Part shown: in pieces, positions 1-11,600 of the stretch
How the letters are laid out: each line of letters begins with the position of its first letter
How positions within the stretch are numbered: the first letter of the stretch is position 1
From: Closterium sp. NIES-65
Lineage: Eukaryota; Streptophyta; Zygnematophyceae; Desmidiales; Closteriaceae
Direction of reading: 5' to 3'
DNA: 64,000 nucleotides
Assembly (NCBI GenBank): GCA_948144175.1
Contig: CANXME010000803.1
Span: 124,001 to 188,000, forward strand
The notes under the pieces: generated by a model
Databases searched by the model: none
Seen by the model: only the letters and a program-made list of their open reading frames with translations
Told to the model about the DNA's origin: nothing
Translations under genes and position numbers: made by a program

Positions 1-337
1 CCGCCCGTCGTGCCGCCCGTGAGCCGCCAGTGCCGCCCGTGCAGCCGCCCGTGAGCCGCCCGTGAGCCGCCCGTGAGCAGCCCGTCACGACGCCCGCGCC
101 GCCCGTGTCACCCGCGTCACCCGAGCCGCGCGCGCCGCCCGAGCAGCAGAGCCGCCCGAGTCGCCCGTGCCACTGAACGCCCGAGCCGCCCGAGCCGCCC
201 GAGCCGCCTACGGTGCCGAGCGCCGGGTCCTGTGGGGCTGCTGCTACTCCTGGGCCGACGGGGTTGCTGAGCTGCCGTGTTGCTGTCCTACTGAGCTGCT
301 CGACCCTTCCTCTCTGGTGAGACTATCGGCTGCTATC
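1..337 (+). repeat. GC-rich leader of Copia element B
   Basis: This stretch is built from imperfect repeats of a GAGCCGCC(C/G)-type unit and lies directly before the gag start codon at 338. Every other Copia copy in the window has the same kind of leader between primer-binding site and gag. The 5' LTR of this copy lies to the left of the window. Short open frames here (Arg/Pro/Ser-rich) are compositional and are not called as genes. Confidence 0.75.
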
Positions 338-1273
338 ATGGCCACCCCTAGTGTCCTGGCCTTTGACGCTGAGGGTCGCGCCATTGACTTTGCGGTCTGG
401 GTCGAGGACCTGCAGCTGTACTTGCAGTGCGATTCAGTAGATGACATCTCTCTCTTTGACTTTGCCTCTGGCGCTGTCCCTGCCCCTCCTGCTGATGCTG
501 ACCCCACTGTTCGCTCCAAGTGGGCCACGCGCGATGCTGCTGCACGTCTTGCTGTGCGTCGCCACCTCCCTTCCTCTGAGCGTGCACACTTTAGTCAGTG
601 CAAGACCGCTCAGGCCTTGTACGACGCTGTAGTTGCGCGCTACTCCTCCCCTTCCACTGCTACACTGAGCCGCCTCATGCTACCTTACCTCTTCCCTGAC
701 CTTGCTGCCTTTCCTACAGTCACTGACCTCTTTACCCACCTTCGCGCTAGTGACACTCGCTACCGAGCTGCGCTTCCTGCTACCTTCTGCGCCGAAAACC
801 CCCCTCCCATGTACATCACCCTCTACTTTCTAGTCACCCGTCTCCCTGAGTCCCTTCGTGCTGTTAGGGACCAGTTTCTCTCTGTCTGTCCCACCACCCT
901 CACTGTCGACCTCCTCGAGAAGTCCCTGCTAGCGGCCGAGAAGAGCATAGTCGCTGTAGGGGCCTCTCGTGGTGACCCCCGCACCCCCATCTTTGAGGGG
1001 TGTTCTCCTTCCCCCCTGTTACCCTCTGTCGCCTCTGCTGCTGCGGCCGACCTCGTTGGTCTAGAGTCGGTCGGTGCGGCGTCTGCCCCCAGCGGTAGGC
1101 GCCGCTCTGGCAAGGGCAAGGGAAGCAAGGGAGCGGGTGGAGCTAGCGGGGGCGGTGGCGGAGGAGGTGGGGGCGGCGGGGGGAATGGGGGTGGCGGTGG
1201 AGGTGGGGGCGGGGGTGGAGGTACTAGTGGAGGCAGTGGAGGCGGAGGTGGCGGCGGAGGTGGCGGTGGAGGT
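338..1273 (+). pseudogene. Copia element B, gag N-terminal part (interrupted)
   Basis: The ATG at 338 starts the MATPSVL...DAEGRA motif shared by all Copia copies here. The 312 codons cover the capsid-like region (R-H-L-P...L-YDAVVARY...LPYLFP) and enter the polyglycine tract. The frame is open to 1273, where element A is inserted. The last codon ends exactly at the insertion point. Dropping element A and one copy of its 5-bp target duplication resumes the same frame at 8695, so this is the 5' half of one ancestral gag-pol frame. Confidence 0.9.
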
Positions 1274-1405
1274 TGTCAAACATTATATATGTTATGCTTG
1301 TGTAGGCTACAGTGGGTTAGCCTATAGGGGGTACACAATTCTAGGGTTTCCTACTTGTACTCATTTCACTGCTAGTTCATTCATTCCTGTTCGCTTATTC
1401 TCTCA
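1274..1405 (+). repeat. 5' LTR of Copia A
   Basis: This 132-bp repeat starts TGTCAAAC and ends CTCTCA. It matches 8558-8689 at 131 of 132 positions by eye. It should hold the promoter and polyadenylation signals for the element. Confidence 0.95.
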
Positions 1406-1422
1406 TGGTATAGAGCGGGTCC
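1406..1422 (+). promoter_or_regulatory. Primer-binding site of Copia A
   Basis: TGGTATAGAGCGGGTCC follows the LTR directly. It resembles the plant initiator-Met primer-binding site TGGTATCAGAGC with one base missing. The same site occurs in D (44177), F (59889) and, as TGGTATCGAGC, in E (51725). Confidence 0.8.
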
Positions 1423-2445
1423 TTCTAAGGACCGTTTTTTTTTGGGCCCACCGAAGCGCGCCCCGAGGCGCGATTTTTTTTAGCGACCCCTCGGGTCGCC
1501 TTTTCCCCTGCGGCTCAGCCGCCTCCACTGACGCGGCCCCGCCGCCCTCCCTTACGCGGCCCCGTCGCCGGCTCTCACACGGCCCCGCCGCCGACTCTGT
1601 CGCGGCCCCGCCCCGGCCTTTACGCGGCCCCGCTGCCTGCTCTTACGCGGCCCCGCCCAGGCTCTTACGCGGCCCCGCCGCCTACTCTCGCGCGGCCCCG
1701 CCCCGACTTTCACGCGGCCCCGCCGACGGCTCTCACGCGGCCCCTGCCCCGGCTCTTACGCGGCCCTGCCGCCGGCTCTCTTGCGGCCCCGCCCCGGCTC
1801 TCACGTGGCCCCGCCGTCGGCCCTCTCCAGGCCCCGCCGCCGGCTCTCTTACGGCCCCATCGCCGGCCCTGACGCGGCCCCTGCCCCGGCTCTCAAGCGG
1901 CCCCGCCGCCGGCTCTTTTGCGGCCCCGCCGCCGGCTCTGAAGCGGCCCCGCCCCGGCTCTCACGCGGCCCCGCCGCCGGCTCTCACGCGGCCCCTACCC
2001 GGCTCTCTTGCGGCCCCGCCGCCGGCTCTGAAGCGGCCCCGCCCCGGCTCTCACGCGGCCCCGCCGCCGGCCCTCACGCGTCCCCGCCCCGGCTCTCTCA
2101 CGCGGCCCCGCCGCCACACCTGCAGCAGTCGGGCAGCAGTGCAGCCGAACCGCCCGGGAGCCGAGCCGCCCAACGCCCGAGCCGCCCAGTCGCCGAGCCG
2201 CCCGGGACCCGAGCCGCCCTGCACCCGAGCCGCCCTGCCGCCGAGCCGCCCGGGAGCCGAGCCGCCCTGCACCCGAGCCGCCCTGCCGCCGAGCCGCCCG
2301 GGAGCCGAGCCGCTGTGCACCCAAGCCGCCCGGTCGCCGAGCTGCCTTTCTGCAGAGCTGCACGACCTGCCCTGCCTGGTGAGCACAGTCCCACTGTCAC
2401 TGCGAGCTCTTTCCCTACTGCTTGCACTGTGTCGCTGTCGTCGCC
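1423..2445 (+). repeat. Tandemly repeated GC-rich leader of Copia A
   Basis: About 1 kb between primer-binding site and gag. The first part is a CGGCCCCGCCGCCGGCTCT-type unit repeated many times with small changes, and the second part (about 2140-2350) is a GAGCCGCCC unit. Frames are open in several registers because of composition. There is no sign of a conserved protein, so I call it untranslated. Confidence 0.75.
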
Positions 2446-5400
2446 ATGGCTACCCCTAGTGTCCTAGCTTTTGACGCTGAGGGTCGCGCCATTGATTTTG
2501 AGGTCTGGTTAGACGACCTGCAGCTGTTCTTACAGTGCGACAGGGCTGACGGCCTTTCTCTCTTTGACCTCACCTCTGGCGCCTCTCCTGCTCCTGCTGC
2601 TGATGCTGATTCCACTGTCCGCTCTCAGTGGGCCACCCGCGATGCTGCTGCACGTCTTGCTGTGCGTCGCCACCTCCCTACCTCTGAGCGTGCGTACTTT
2701 AGTCAGTACAAGAGTGCTCAGACCTTGTACGACGCTGTAGTTGCGCGCTACTCCTCCCCTGCCACTGCTGCACTGAGCCGTCTCATGCTTCCCTACCTCT
2801 TTCCTGACCTCTCTGCCTTTCCCACTGTCGCTGACCTCATTACGCACCTCCGCACTAGTGACACTCGCTACCGCGCCGCCCTTCCTGCTGAGTTCTGCGC
2901 TAAGAACCCACCCCCCATGTACATCGCTCTCTACTACGTAGTCGCGCGCCTCCCTGACTCCCTTCGCGTCGTCAGGGACCACTTTCTCGCAGTCTGTCCC
3001 ACCACCCTCACCGTCGACCTCCTCGAGAAGGCCCTCCTCGCAGCGGAGAAGAGCATAGTCGCTGTAGGTGCTTCTCGTGGTGACCCTCGCACCCCCATCT
3101 TTGAGGGGTGCTCTCCTTCCCCCTTGCTGCCCTCTGTTGCCTCTGCTGCTGCTGCCGACCTGCTTGGTCTTGAGTCGGTCGGCGCGGCGTCTGCCCCTAG
3201 TGGGAGACGTCGCTCAAGCAAGGGCAAGGGGGGCAAGGGCGCGGGTGGAGCTGGAGGGGGCGGTGGCGGTGGCGGCGGTGGCGGCGGAGGGAGTGGGGGT
3301 GGCGGCGGGACTAGTGGCGGGGGTGGTGGTGGTGGTGGCAGCAGCGGCGGAGACGGTGGTGGTGGTGGCAGCGGTGGTGGTGGAGGCAGCGGCGGAGGTG
3401 GAGGCGGCGGAGGTGGAGGCGGTGGAGGCGGCAGCGGAGGAGGCGGTGGTGGTGGAGGAGGTGGAGCTGGTCGGGGTGGTACCCAGCAGCGTAGCGGCGG
3501 TGGTGGTGGCCAGCGCTCGCAGCGGCAGCAGCAGCAGCGCTCGCGGGACATCCCTCCGCCTCAGCAGCTTCGTGAGTGGTACGCTGGGCGTCAGAGGGGT
3601 GGGGGTACTGGTCCCTGCACCTACGTTCTTCGTTCCGGTGACCGCGCGGGTGAGCAGTGTGGGGGTGCCCACGCCACCCAGCGCTGCTTTGGCCGCCTGA
3701 CGGACGCTTGGCGTCAGCAGTTCCCTGGGGCTAGTGAGATCCCTCGCTGGGATGAGCTTCTTAGGGCTGGTGTAGCGATCTTTGAGCTTGATTTTGATGC
3801 TATCCTTGCTGCTATGTATGCTGTGACTTATAGTGAGGAGAATGAGGGTTACCGGTGTTTTCAGCCCGACCCGGGCATTGGTACTGCTGCGCTAGGTGCT
3901 TGTGAGGCTGCTGCTCTAGGTGCCAGTGCGTCTGCGCTCTCAGGTACTGGTGAGACTGCGCTCTCAGGTACTGCGTCGTCCTCGTCCTCCCTCACTTTCA
4001 CACTTGACTCCGGGGCTTCTCGCTCCTTTTTTCGAGACCGCACTACCCTTACGCCGCTCGGCCGGCCGGTTGCAGTCTCCCTTGCTGACCCCTCTGGGGG
4101 TCCTGTCCTGTCTCACTTCTCCACTGTCCTCCCGTGTCCAGCTGCCCCTTCGGGCACCCTGTCTGGTCTGTACCTTCCCTCGTTCTCTACGAACTTGGTG
4201 AGTGGTGCAGCCCTGCAGGATGCGGGGGTTCACCAGTTCACTCCTGCGAGTCAGCGGGTGACCCACTGCACGGACGCACGCACAGGCCGACACCTGGCCA
4301 CCTTCTCGCGTCGGCCGGGGTCGAGTCTCTACACCCTGACCACTTCGTCTCCTCCTGTCCCTGCGTCCGGTCAGGTAGTTGCGTCAGGTCAGGTGCTTGC
4401 TGCTGCGTCCCAGTCAGGTCCTGAGTCTGCCCCCTGTTCTTGTCGCCTCCTGTCTCACGAGACTCTCCTGTGGCACCACCGTCTTGGCCACCCCTCCTTG
4501 CCCCGTCTTCGGAGCATGGCTTCCCGTGTCCTTGTCTCTGGTCTTCCCCAGTCTCTCCCTCCTCTCCCCTCCGGGCCAGGACCTTCCTGTGTCCCCTGTG
4601 TCGAGGGTCGCCTCCGGGCTACTCCTCACTCCTCCCACTTCCCCCCGACAGAGGCTCCCCTGCAGACGCTTCACATGGATGTGTGGGGCCCAGCCCCCGT
4701 CCGTGGGCAGGGTCACGAGCGCTACTTCCTGTTGGTGGTTGACGACTACTCGCGTTACACCACAGTCCTCCCCTTGCGCAGCAAGGGTGCGGTCACTGAG
4801 GTGCTGATTGACTGGATCCGCGAGGCTCGTCTCCAGCTCAGGAAGAGCTTCGGCTCGGACTTTCCTGTTCTGCGTCTGCACTCGGACAGAGGCGGAGAGT
4901 TCTCTTCTCGCCTTCTGCGAGACTACTGTCGTGCACGGGGGATCCGCCAGACCTTCACGCTTCCGGACTCACCACAGCAAAATGGGATTGCTGAGCGCCG
5001 CATTGGCATGGTCATGGATGTCGCTCGTACGTCCATGATGCATGCGGCTGCCCCCCATTTTCTGTGGCCGTTTGCGGTGAGGTACGCGGCGCATCAGCTC
5101 AACCTTCACCCCCGGGTCTCTCGGCCTGCGATGTCCCCAGCCTTGCTGTGGACAGGGAAGGTCGGCGATGCGTCTGTGTTCCATGTCTGGGGATCTCGGG
5201 CGTTTGTCCGCGACTTGTCTGCGGACAAGCTGTCCCCTCGTGCTGCTCCCTGTGTCTTCCTTGGCTTCCCCACTGACGCCCCAGGGTGGCAGTTTTACCA
5301 CCCCTCCTCTCGTCGTGTTCTGTCCTCCCAGGACGTCACGTTCGACGAGTCAGTCCCCTTCTACCGTCTCTTCCCCTACCGCACTCCTTCCCTCCCCCCT

Positions 5401-6549
5401 CCCCCGGACTTCCTTGTGCCGGTTCCCCCCCCGGTAGACCCCCTCCCCCCTCAGGTTCTTGCCCCCTCAGGTGTGTCCCAGGTAGACGCCGTTGACCCGG
5501 TCGAGGTTACTGGTGACTCTGGTGCTGCTGCGGGTGCTGAGCCTGGGGGTGCTGACTCTGGGGGTGCTGTGCGCGGGGGTGCTGAGCCTGGGGGTGCTAC
5601 TGCTGGGGGTGCTGAGCCTGGGGGTGCTACTGCGGAGGGTGCGGAGCCTGGGGGTGCTGAGCCGGGGGGTGCTGTGCCTGGAGGTGCTGGGTCTGGGGGT
5701 GCTGGGTCGGGAGCTGCTGAGCCTGGGGGTGCTGAGCTGGGAGCTGCTGAGCCTGGGGGTGCTGCGTCTGGAGCTGCTGAGCCTGGGGTTTCTCCTGCTA
5801 CTGCGTCTCGCCGGGAGCCCCTCTCTCCACAGGAGCTGCGCGAGTGGTTCGCTCGCCGCTGGAGGCGTGCTGCTAAGTCTGGAGGTGCTGCTGGAGCTGG
5901 AGCTGGAGCTTCTTCGACCGTCGAGGGTGCGGGTGCTGCCGGTCCAGGAGCTGCTGGACCTGCGGGTCCTCCTGGAGCTGGAGCTGCTGAGGGCGTTGGT
6001 GCTGAGCCTACTACTGTTGGTCCTGCCGCTGGAGGTGTGGGTGGCGCTGGTGCTGTCGCTGAGGGTGCTGGTGCTGTCCCTGCTGAGTCTGGAGCTGCCG
6101 CGCGGCCTCGGCCGTACTTCGTTCCGCTCCTGCAGCAGGTTCTTGGTCTTTCTCCTCCAGTAGAGGGTCCACCGCCTGTCCAGTCGCAGTCCCTGCTGGA
6201 GCCTTCCTCTCCACTACCTGCTCCCTCTCCTTACACTGGTCCTACTGGAGGTCTTGCTGAGCGTCGTGAGCCTGCGTCTCGTCCCGCGTCGCCTGTTCGT
6301 GCTGCTCGCGCTAGTGGTCGCAGTTCGCGTCAGCGTCCTCCTCCTGTCCCTGGCACGCACCGGATGTCTTTGCGTCCGTCCACTGCTCCTCTGCGTGCCC
6401 CTTTGCCTTCTCCTCCTGAGTCCTCTCTTCCTGCGCTTGCCGACCCTGAGTCGGACTCTCTTCGTGCTGCCAGTCCTACTGTCACGCGTGTGCTTGCTAC
6501 TGCTTCGTCACTGACCCCTCTTTTGAGTCCACTGCTGCGTCTGCTTTAG
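2446..6549 (+). pseudogene. Copia A gag-protease-integrase part of polyprotein
   Basis: ATG 2446 is chosen because all copies begin MATPSVL or MASPSVL here. The capsid-like region covers about residues 1-265 and polyglycine about 269-342. A PQQLREW motif is near residue 370. The atypical zinc finger C-X13-C-X3-H-X4-C is at C391, C405, H409, C414. The aspartic protease DSGAS has its Asp at 521. The integrase HHCC region starts at H677, and the catalytic triad is D745 (MDVWGP), D814 (HSDRGGEF) and E850 (NGIAERR). An Ala/Gly/Glu/Pro repeat linker lies at 5520-5790, followed by PQELREW. A 2-bp insertion near 6506, relative to the other copies, ends the frame at TAG 6547-6549 before RT. Confidence 0.92.
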
Positions 6550-8351
6550 TCGCTGAGCTCGTCGACTTTGCTGCTCGCTGTCGTCTCAACTACGCTGCTA
6601 GTCTTGTTGCTGAGTCTGTGTCTGTCTGTCCTCCGTCCGTCGGGGGTGAGTGTGCTCTTGGCACGGACGTCCTAGAGGACAGGCAGGAGGAGTTACAGTG
6701 TCTAGCGGCTGCTTCACCTCATCTCGCGTCTGTACTGCTTGCCCCTGAGGGAGACCCGGATGCACTAGACATCCCGACTCCGCGTTCTTACGCGGAGGCC
6801 GTAGAGGGTCCCTACTCCTCTCAGTGGCATGCAGCTATGGATGCAGAGATGGCTTCCTGGAAGTCCACAGGCACCTACGTTGACGCGGTTCCCCCTCCTG
6901 GGGCGAACATCGTCAGTGGCATGTCGATCTTCAGGGTGAAGCGGCCGCCGGGCTCTCCACCTGTCTTCAAGGCACGGTACGTTGCTCGTGGCTTCAGTCA
7001 GCGGCAGGGAGTTGACTACTTTCAGACCTTCTCTCCCACCCCGAAGATGACTACTCTTCGGGTGCTGCTGCACATAGCCGCTCAGCGCGACTACGAGCTT
7101 CACTCTCTCGACTTCAGCACTGCGTTCTGGCAGGGTAGCCTGCACGAGGAGATCTGGCTTCGCCGTCCACCTGGCTTCACTGGGACTTTCCCTCCTGGCA
7201 CCCAGTGGAGCCTCCGACGGCCAGTCTACGGTCTCCGCCAGGCACCGCGTGAGTGGCACGACACACTGAGGACTACGCTTGCGGCTCTTGGGTTTGCTCC
7301 TTCTACTGCTGACCCGTCGCTGTTTCTTCGCACCGACACTTCCCTGCCGCCGTTCTACATCCTCGTGTACGTCGACGACTTGGTCTTTGCCACAGCGGAC
7401 ACTGCTGGACTCGCCTACGTGAAGTCCGAGCTGCTGAAGAGACACACGTGCACAGACCTGGTTGAACTACGCAGCTACCTTGGCTTGCAGATCACTCGGG
7501 ACAGAGCACGCCGCACCATTACCTTGACTCAGTCACACATGGTGCAGCAGGTCCTTCAGCGCTTCGGCTTCACGTACTCCTCGCCTCAGGCCACTCCTCT
7601 GCCTACTCGCCACTCACTCTCAGCTCTGCCTTCGGATGAGTCCGTAGAGTCGAGTGGTCCGTATGCAGAGCTTGTTGGCTGCCTCATGTGCCTGATAACC
7701 TGCACACGACCTGACCTTGCATACCCTCTGAGCATTCTTGCACGCTATGTTGCTCCTGGGAGACACAGACCAGAGCACATGGCTGCAGCGAAGAGGGTAT
7801 TGCGCTACCTGTGCAGTACGTCGGGCATGGGGCTAGTGCTTGGAGGGCGGAGTCCATTGGTCCTTACCGGCCACGCGGACGCTTCCTGGGCTGACGACCA
7901 GGCTACGTAGCGGTCGTCACAGGGTTACACCTTCAGCCTTGGTTCCGGCTCTGTCTCGTGGCGGTCTACTCGCTCGTCTTCGGTTCTCGGCTCCAGTTGT
8001 GAGGCTGAGATCTACGCCGGGGCCATGGCTGCACAGGAGCTTCGCTGGCTCACCTACCTGCTGACTGACCTTGGAGAGCCGCCTCGTTCTCCTCCAGTGC
8101 TGTACGTAGACAACAAGGCCATGCTGGCCTTGTGTCGAGAGCAGCGCTTGGAGCACAGAACGAAGCACATTGCTCTCCGCTACTTCCTTGCTCGTGAGCT
8201 GCAGCAGCGTGGTCAGTTGCGACTTGCGTACGTGGCCTCTGAGGCCAACACTGCTGATGTGTTCACCAAGGCACTCGCGCCTTGTGACCATCAGCGCTTT
8301 TGCACCCAGCTGGGTCTTGTGCCTGTCTTGCCTCACTTGCTCTCCTCTTGA
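6507..8351 (+). pseudogene. Copia A reverse transcriptase-RNase H
   Basis: This continues the polyprotein in the +2 frame after the 2-bp insertion. It holds the RT start (W-K-STGTYVDAVPPPGANIVSGM), the AFWQGSLHEE segment, YVDD at 7368-7379, and RNase H (HADASWADD, SSCEAEIYAG, YVDNKAM, EANTADVFTKAL). An in-frame TAG at 7908-7910 replaces CAG found in B, D and E. The frame then runs to TGA 8349-8351, the terminal stop position shared by the four copies whose 3' end is visible. Confidence 0.9.
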
Positions 8352-8557
8352 CTTAACTTGTACAGTGACATATATATATACCTGCTCTTGCTTGTCTAGT
8401 TTTATATATATGTCTGTACTCCTGCATGTGAACTGGCCTCTGGCCCTGCTCTTGTGCTCGGACTGTGTGGTGACTTTGTGATCCACCCTGAGCTTGCTTT
8501 GCTTTGCTTGACTGGTCTTGTGACCCCTTGTTCTCCCCCACTTTGCCTATGGGGGTG
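8352..8557 (+). promoter_or_regulatory. Copia A 3' untranslated region and polypurine tract
   Basis: The segment GTGAACTGGCC...GTGATCCACCCTGAGCTTGC is shared with B, D and E, so it is a conserved 3' UTR of the family. The polypurine tract ATGGGGGTG ends right before the 3' LTR. Confidence 0.8.
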
Positions 8558-8689
8558 TGTCAAACATTATATATGTTATGCTTGTGTAGGCTACAGTGGG
8601 TTAGCCTATAGGGGGTACACAATTCTAGGGTTTCCTACTTGTACTCATTTCACTGCTAGTTCATTCATTCCTGTTCGCTTATTCTCACA
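8558..8689 (+). repeat. 3' LTR of Copia A
   Basis: This 132-bp copy of 1274-1405 ends CTCACA and is followed by the target duplication GAGGT (8690-8694), after which the gag of element B resumes. Confidence 0.95.
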
Positions 8690-8694
8690 GAGGT

Positions 8695-11600
8695 GGCGGT
8701 GGGAGCGGCGGGGGCGAGGGTGGCGGTGGCGGCGGTGGCGGCGGAGGCGGGGGTAGCGGTGGTGGAGGTGGTCGGACTGGCTCGTCCCAGCGGAGCAGCA
8801 CTGGGGGTGGTCAGCGCCAGCAGCAACAGCAGCGCTCTCGCGACGTCCCCGCCCCTCAGCAGCTCCGTGAGTGGTACTTGCAGCGTCAGCGTGGTGGGGC
8901 GTTCGGTCCCTGCACCTACGTCCTTCGCACCGGCGACCGCGCGGGTGAGCAGTGTGGGGGCACCCACACCGCCCGCCGCTGCTTTGCCCGCCTGACCGAC
9001 GCTTGGCGCCAACAGTTTCCGGAGGCCTCTGAGATCCCCCGCTGGGGAGAGCTGTCTAGGGCTGGTGTAGCTATCTTTGATCTTGACTTTGATGCTATCC
9101 TTGCTGCCATGTATGCTGTGACTGTTAGTTATGAGGGTGACTGTTACCGGTGTTTCCCGCCCGACCCGGGCATTGGTAATGCTGCGTCAGGTGCCGGTGA
9201 GGCTGCTGCTCTAGGCGCCAGTGCGTCTGTGCTCTCAGGTACTGGTGAGTCTGCACTCTCAGGTACTGTGTCGGCTTCGGCCTCTCACACCTTCACCCTT
9301 GACTCGGGGGCGTCTCGCTCCTTCTTTCGGGACCGCACCACTCTCACGCCGCTTAGTCGGCCGGTTGCGGTGTCCCTGGCTGACCCCTCTGGGGGTCCTG
9401 TCCTGTCTCGTTTCTCCACAGTCCTCCCGTGTCCGGCGGCTCCCTCTCGCACCCTGTCTGGTCTCTACCTCCCCTCGTTCTCTACGAACCTGGTGAGTGG
9501 TGCTGACCTACAGGATGCGGGTGTCCACCAGTTCACTCCTGCTCGTCAGCGGGTGACACACTGCACAGAGGCTAGCACAGGTTGCCACCTGGCTACGTTT
9601 ACACGTCAGCCAGGGTCGAGCCTGTACACACTGACCACTGCTTCTCCTCCAGGTGCTGAGTCTGGTAGGGTCTCTTCGTCTGGTCAGGTGTTTGCTGCAG
9701 CGTCCAGGTCTGGTCCTGAGTCTGCCCCCTGTTCGTGTCGCCGTCTGTCTCACGAGACCCTCCTCTGGCACCACCGCCTTGGCCACCCCTCTCTGCTTCC
9801 GCTCAGAGGCATGGCCTCCAGTCTTCTTGTGTCTGGTCTCCCCCGGTCCCTCCCTCCCCTTCCTCAGGGCCCTGGCCCTGCCTGTGTCCCCTGTGTCGAG
9901 GGGCGCCAGCGTGCTGCCCCTCACTCCTCCCAGTTTCCTCCGACAGAGGCTCCGTTGCAGACGCTTCACATGGACGTGTGGGGCCCTGCCCGCGTCCGTG
10001 GACTCGGTCACGAGCGCTACTTCCTGTTGGTGGTTGACGACTACTCGCGTTACACCACAGTCTTCCCCTTGCGCAGCAAGGGTGATGTCACTGAGGTGCT
10101 GATCGACTGGATCCGCGCAGCTCGTCTCCAGCTCAGGCAGAGCTTTGGCTCGGACTTTCATGTGTTGCGTCTGCACTTGGACAGAGGCGGAGAGTTCTCC
10201 TCTGGCCTTCTGCGTGCCTACTGTCGTGCGCGAGGCATCCGCCAGACCTTCACGCTTCCGGACTCACCGCAGCAAAATGGGATTGCAGAGCGCCGCATTG
10301 GCATGGTCATGGACGTCGCTCGTACGTCTATGATGCATGCGGCTGCCCCCCATTTTCTGTGGCCGTTTGCGGTTAGGTACGCGGCGCATCAGATCAACCT
10401 CCACCCCAGGGTCTCTAGGCCGGAGACCTCCCCAGCCCTGCTGTGGACGGGGAAGGTTGGCGATGCGTCGGCGTTCCGGGTCTGGGGATCTCGGGCGTTT
10501 GTCCGCGACTTGTCTGCGGACAAGCTGTCCCCTCGCGCTGCTCCCTGCGTCTTCCTGGGGTTCCCCCCCGACGCCCCTGGGTGGCAGTTCTACCACCCCA
10601 CCTCTCGACGTGTTCTGTCCTCCGAGGATGTCACGTTCGACGAGTCGGTACCCTACTACCGCCTTTTCCCCTACCGCACTCCGTCCCTCCCCCCGCCCCC
10701 GCTCTTCTTGGTACCAGGTCCCCCCCCGGTCGACCCCCTCCCCCCTCAGGGTCCTGCCCCTTCAGGTGTGTCCCAGGTAGACGCGGTTGAGCCTGTCGAG
10801 GTCACTGGTGACTCTGGTGCTGCTGCGGGAGCTGAGCCTGGGGGTGCTGGGACTGGAGGTGCTACGCCTGGGGGTGCTGAGACTGGGGGTGCGGAGTCTG
10901 AGGGTGCTGAGCCTGGGGGTACTGAGCCTGGGGGTGCTGAGCCTGGGGGTACTGAGTCTGGGGGCGCTGAGCCTGGGGGTGCTGGGCCTGGGGGTGCTGA
11001 GCCTGGGGGTGCTGTGCCTGGGGGTGCTCTGCCTGGAGGTTCTTCGCCTCGAGGTTCTCCGCCTGGAGGTGCTTCGTCTCGCCGAGAGCCACTCTCCCCA
11101 CAGGAGCTGCGTGAGTGGTTTGCCCGGCGCTGGAGGCGTGCTGCTGGTGCTGGAGGTTCTTCGGCTGCAGAGGGTACTGCTGCCGCACGTCCCGGAGGTG
11201 CTCGTACTGGGGGTACTGGAGGTGCTGCTGGAGCGGATACTCCTGCTGGGGGTACTGGTGCTGTCCCTGCTGTTTCTGGAGTCGCCTCGCGGCCCCGACC
11301 GTACTTCGTTCCGCTCCTGCAGCAGATTCTTGGTCTTACACCTTCCCCTGGTCCTCCTCCTTCTCCCTTAGAGGGTCCACAGCCTGTCCAGTCACAGCTA
11401 CAGCCTGCCTCCCCTTTGCTTGCTCCTTCTCCCTATGCTGGTCCGACTGGAGGTCTTACTGAGCGTCGTGAGCCTGCGTCTCGTCCTGCGTCGCCTGTTC
11501 GTACTGCGCGCACTAGTGGTCGCGGTTCGCGTCAGCGTCCTCCTCCTGTCCCTAGCACGCACCGGATGTCTCTGCGTCCGTCTACTACTCCTCTGCGTGC

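Larger units (their letters stand above)
1274..8689 (+). mobile_element. Copia LTR retrotransposon A, complete, nested in B
   Basis: The element has two 132-bp LTRs differing at one position near the 3' end. A primer-binding site follows the 5' LTR and a G-rich polypurine tract precedes the 3' LTR. The target duplication GAGGT is at 1269-1273 and 8690-8694. Domain order is gag, protease, integrase, RT, RNase H (Ty1/Copia order). The near-identical LTRs imply a recent insertion. The coding region nevertheless has a 2-bp insertion near 6506 and a CAG-to-TAG stop at 7908, so this copy looks non-autonomous. Confidence 0.95.

Noticed and set aside
1074-2467. Long overlapping Pro/Ala/Arg-rich open frames on both strands of the Copia leader
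   Set aside because: They come from GC-rich tandem repeats that are open in several frames. No start, domain or conservation supports them.
3068-3700. Val/Ala- or Thr/Ser-rich frames opposite or offset to the polyglycine tract
   Set aside because: They are other-frame readings of the GGN microsatellite within the supported gag frame.
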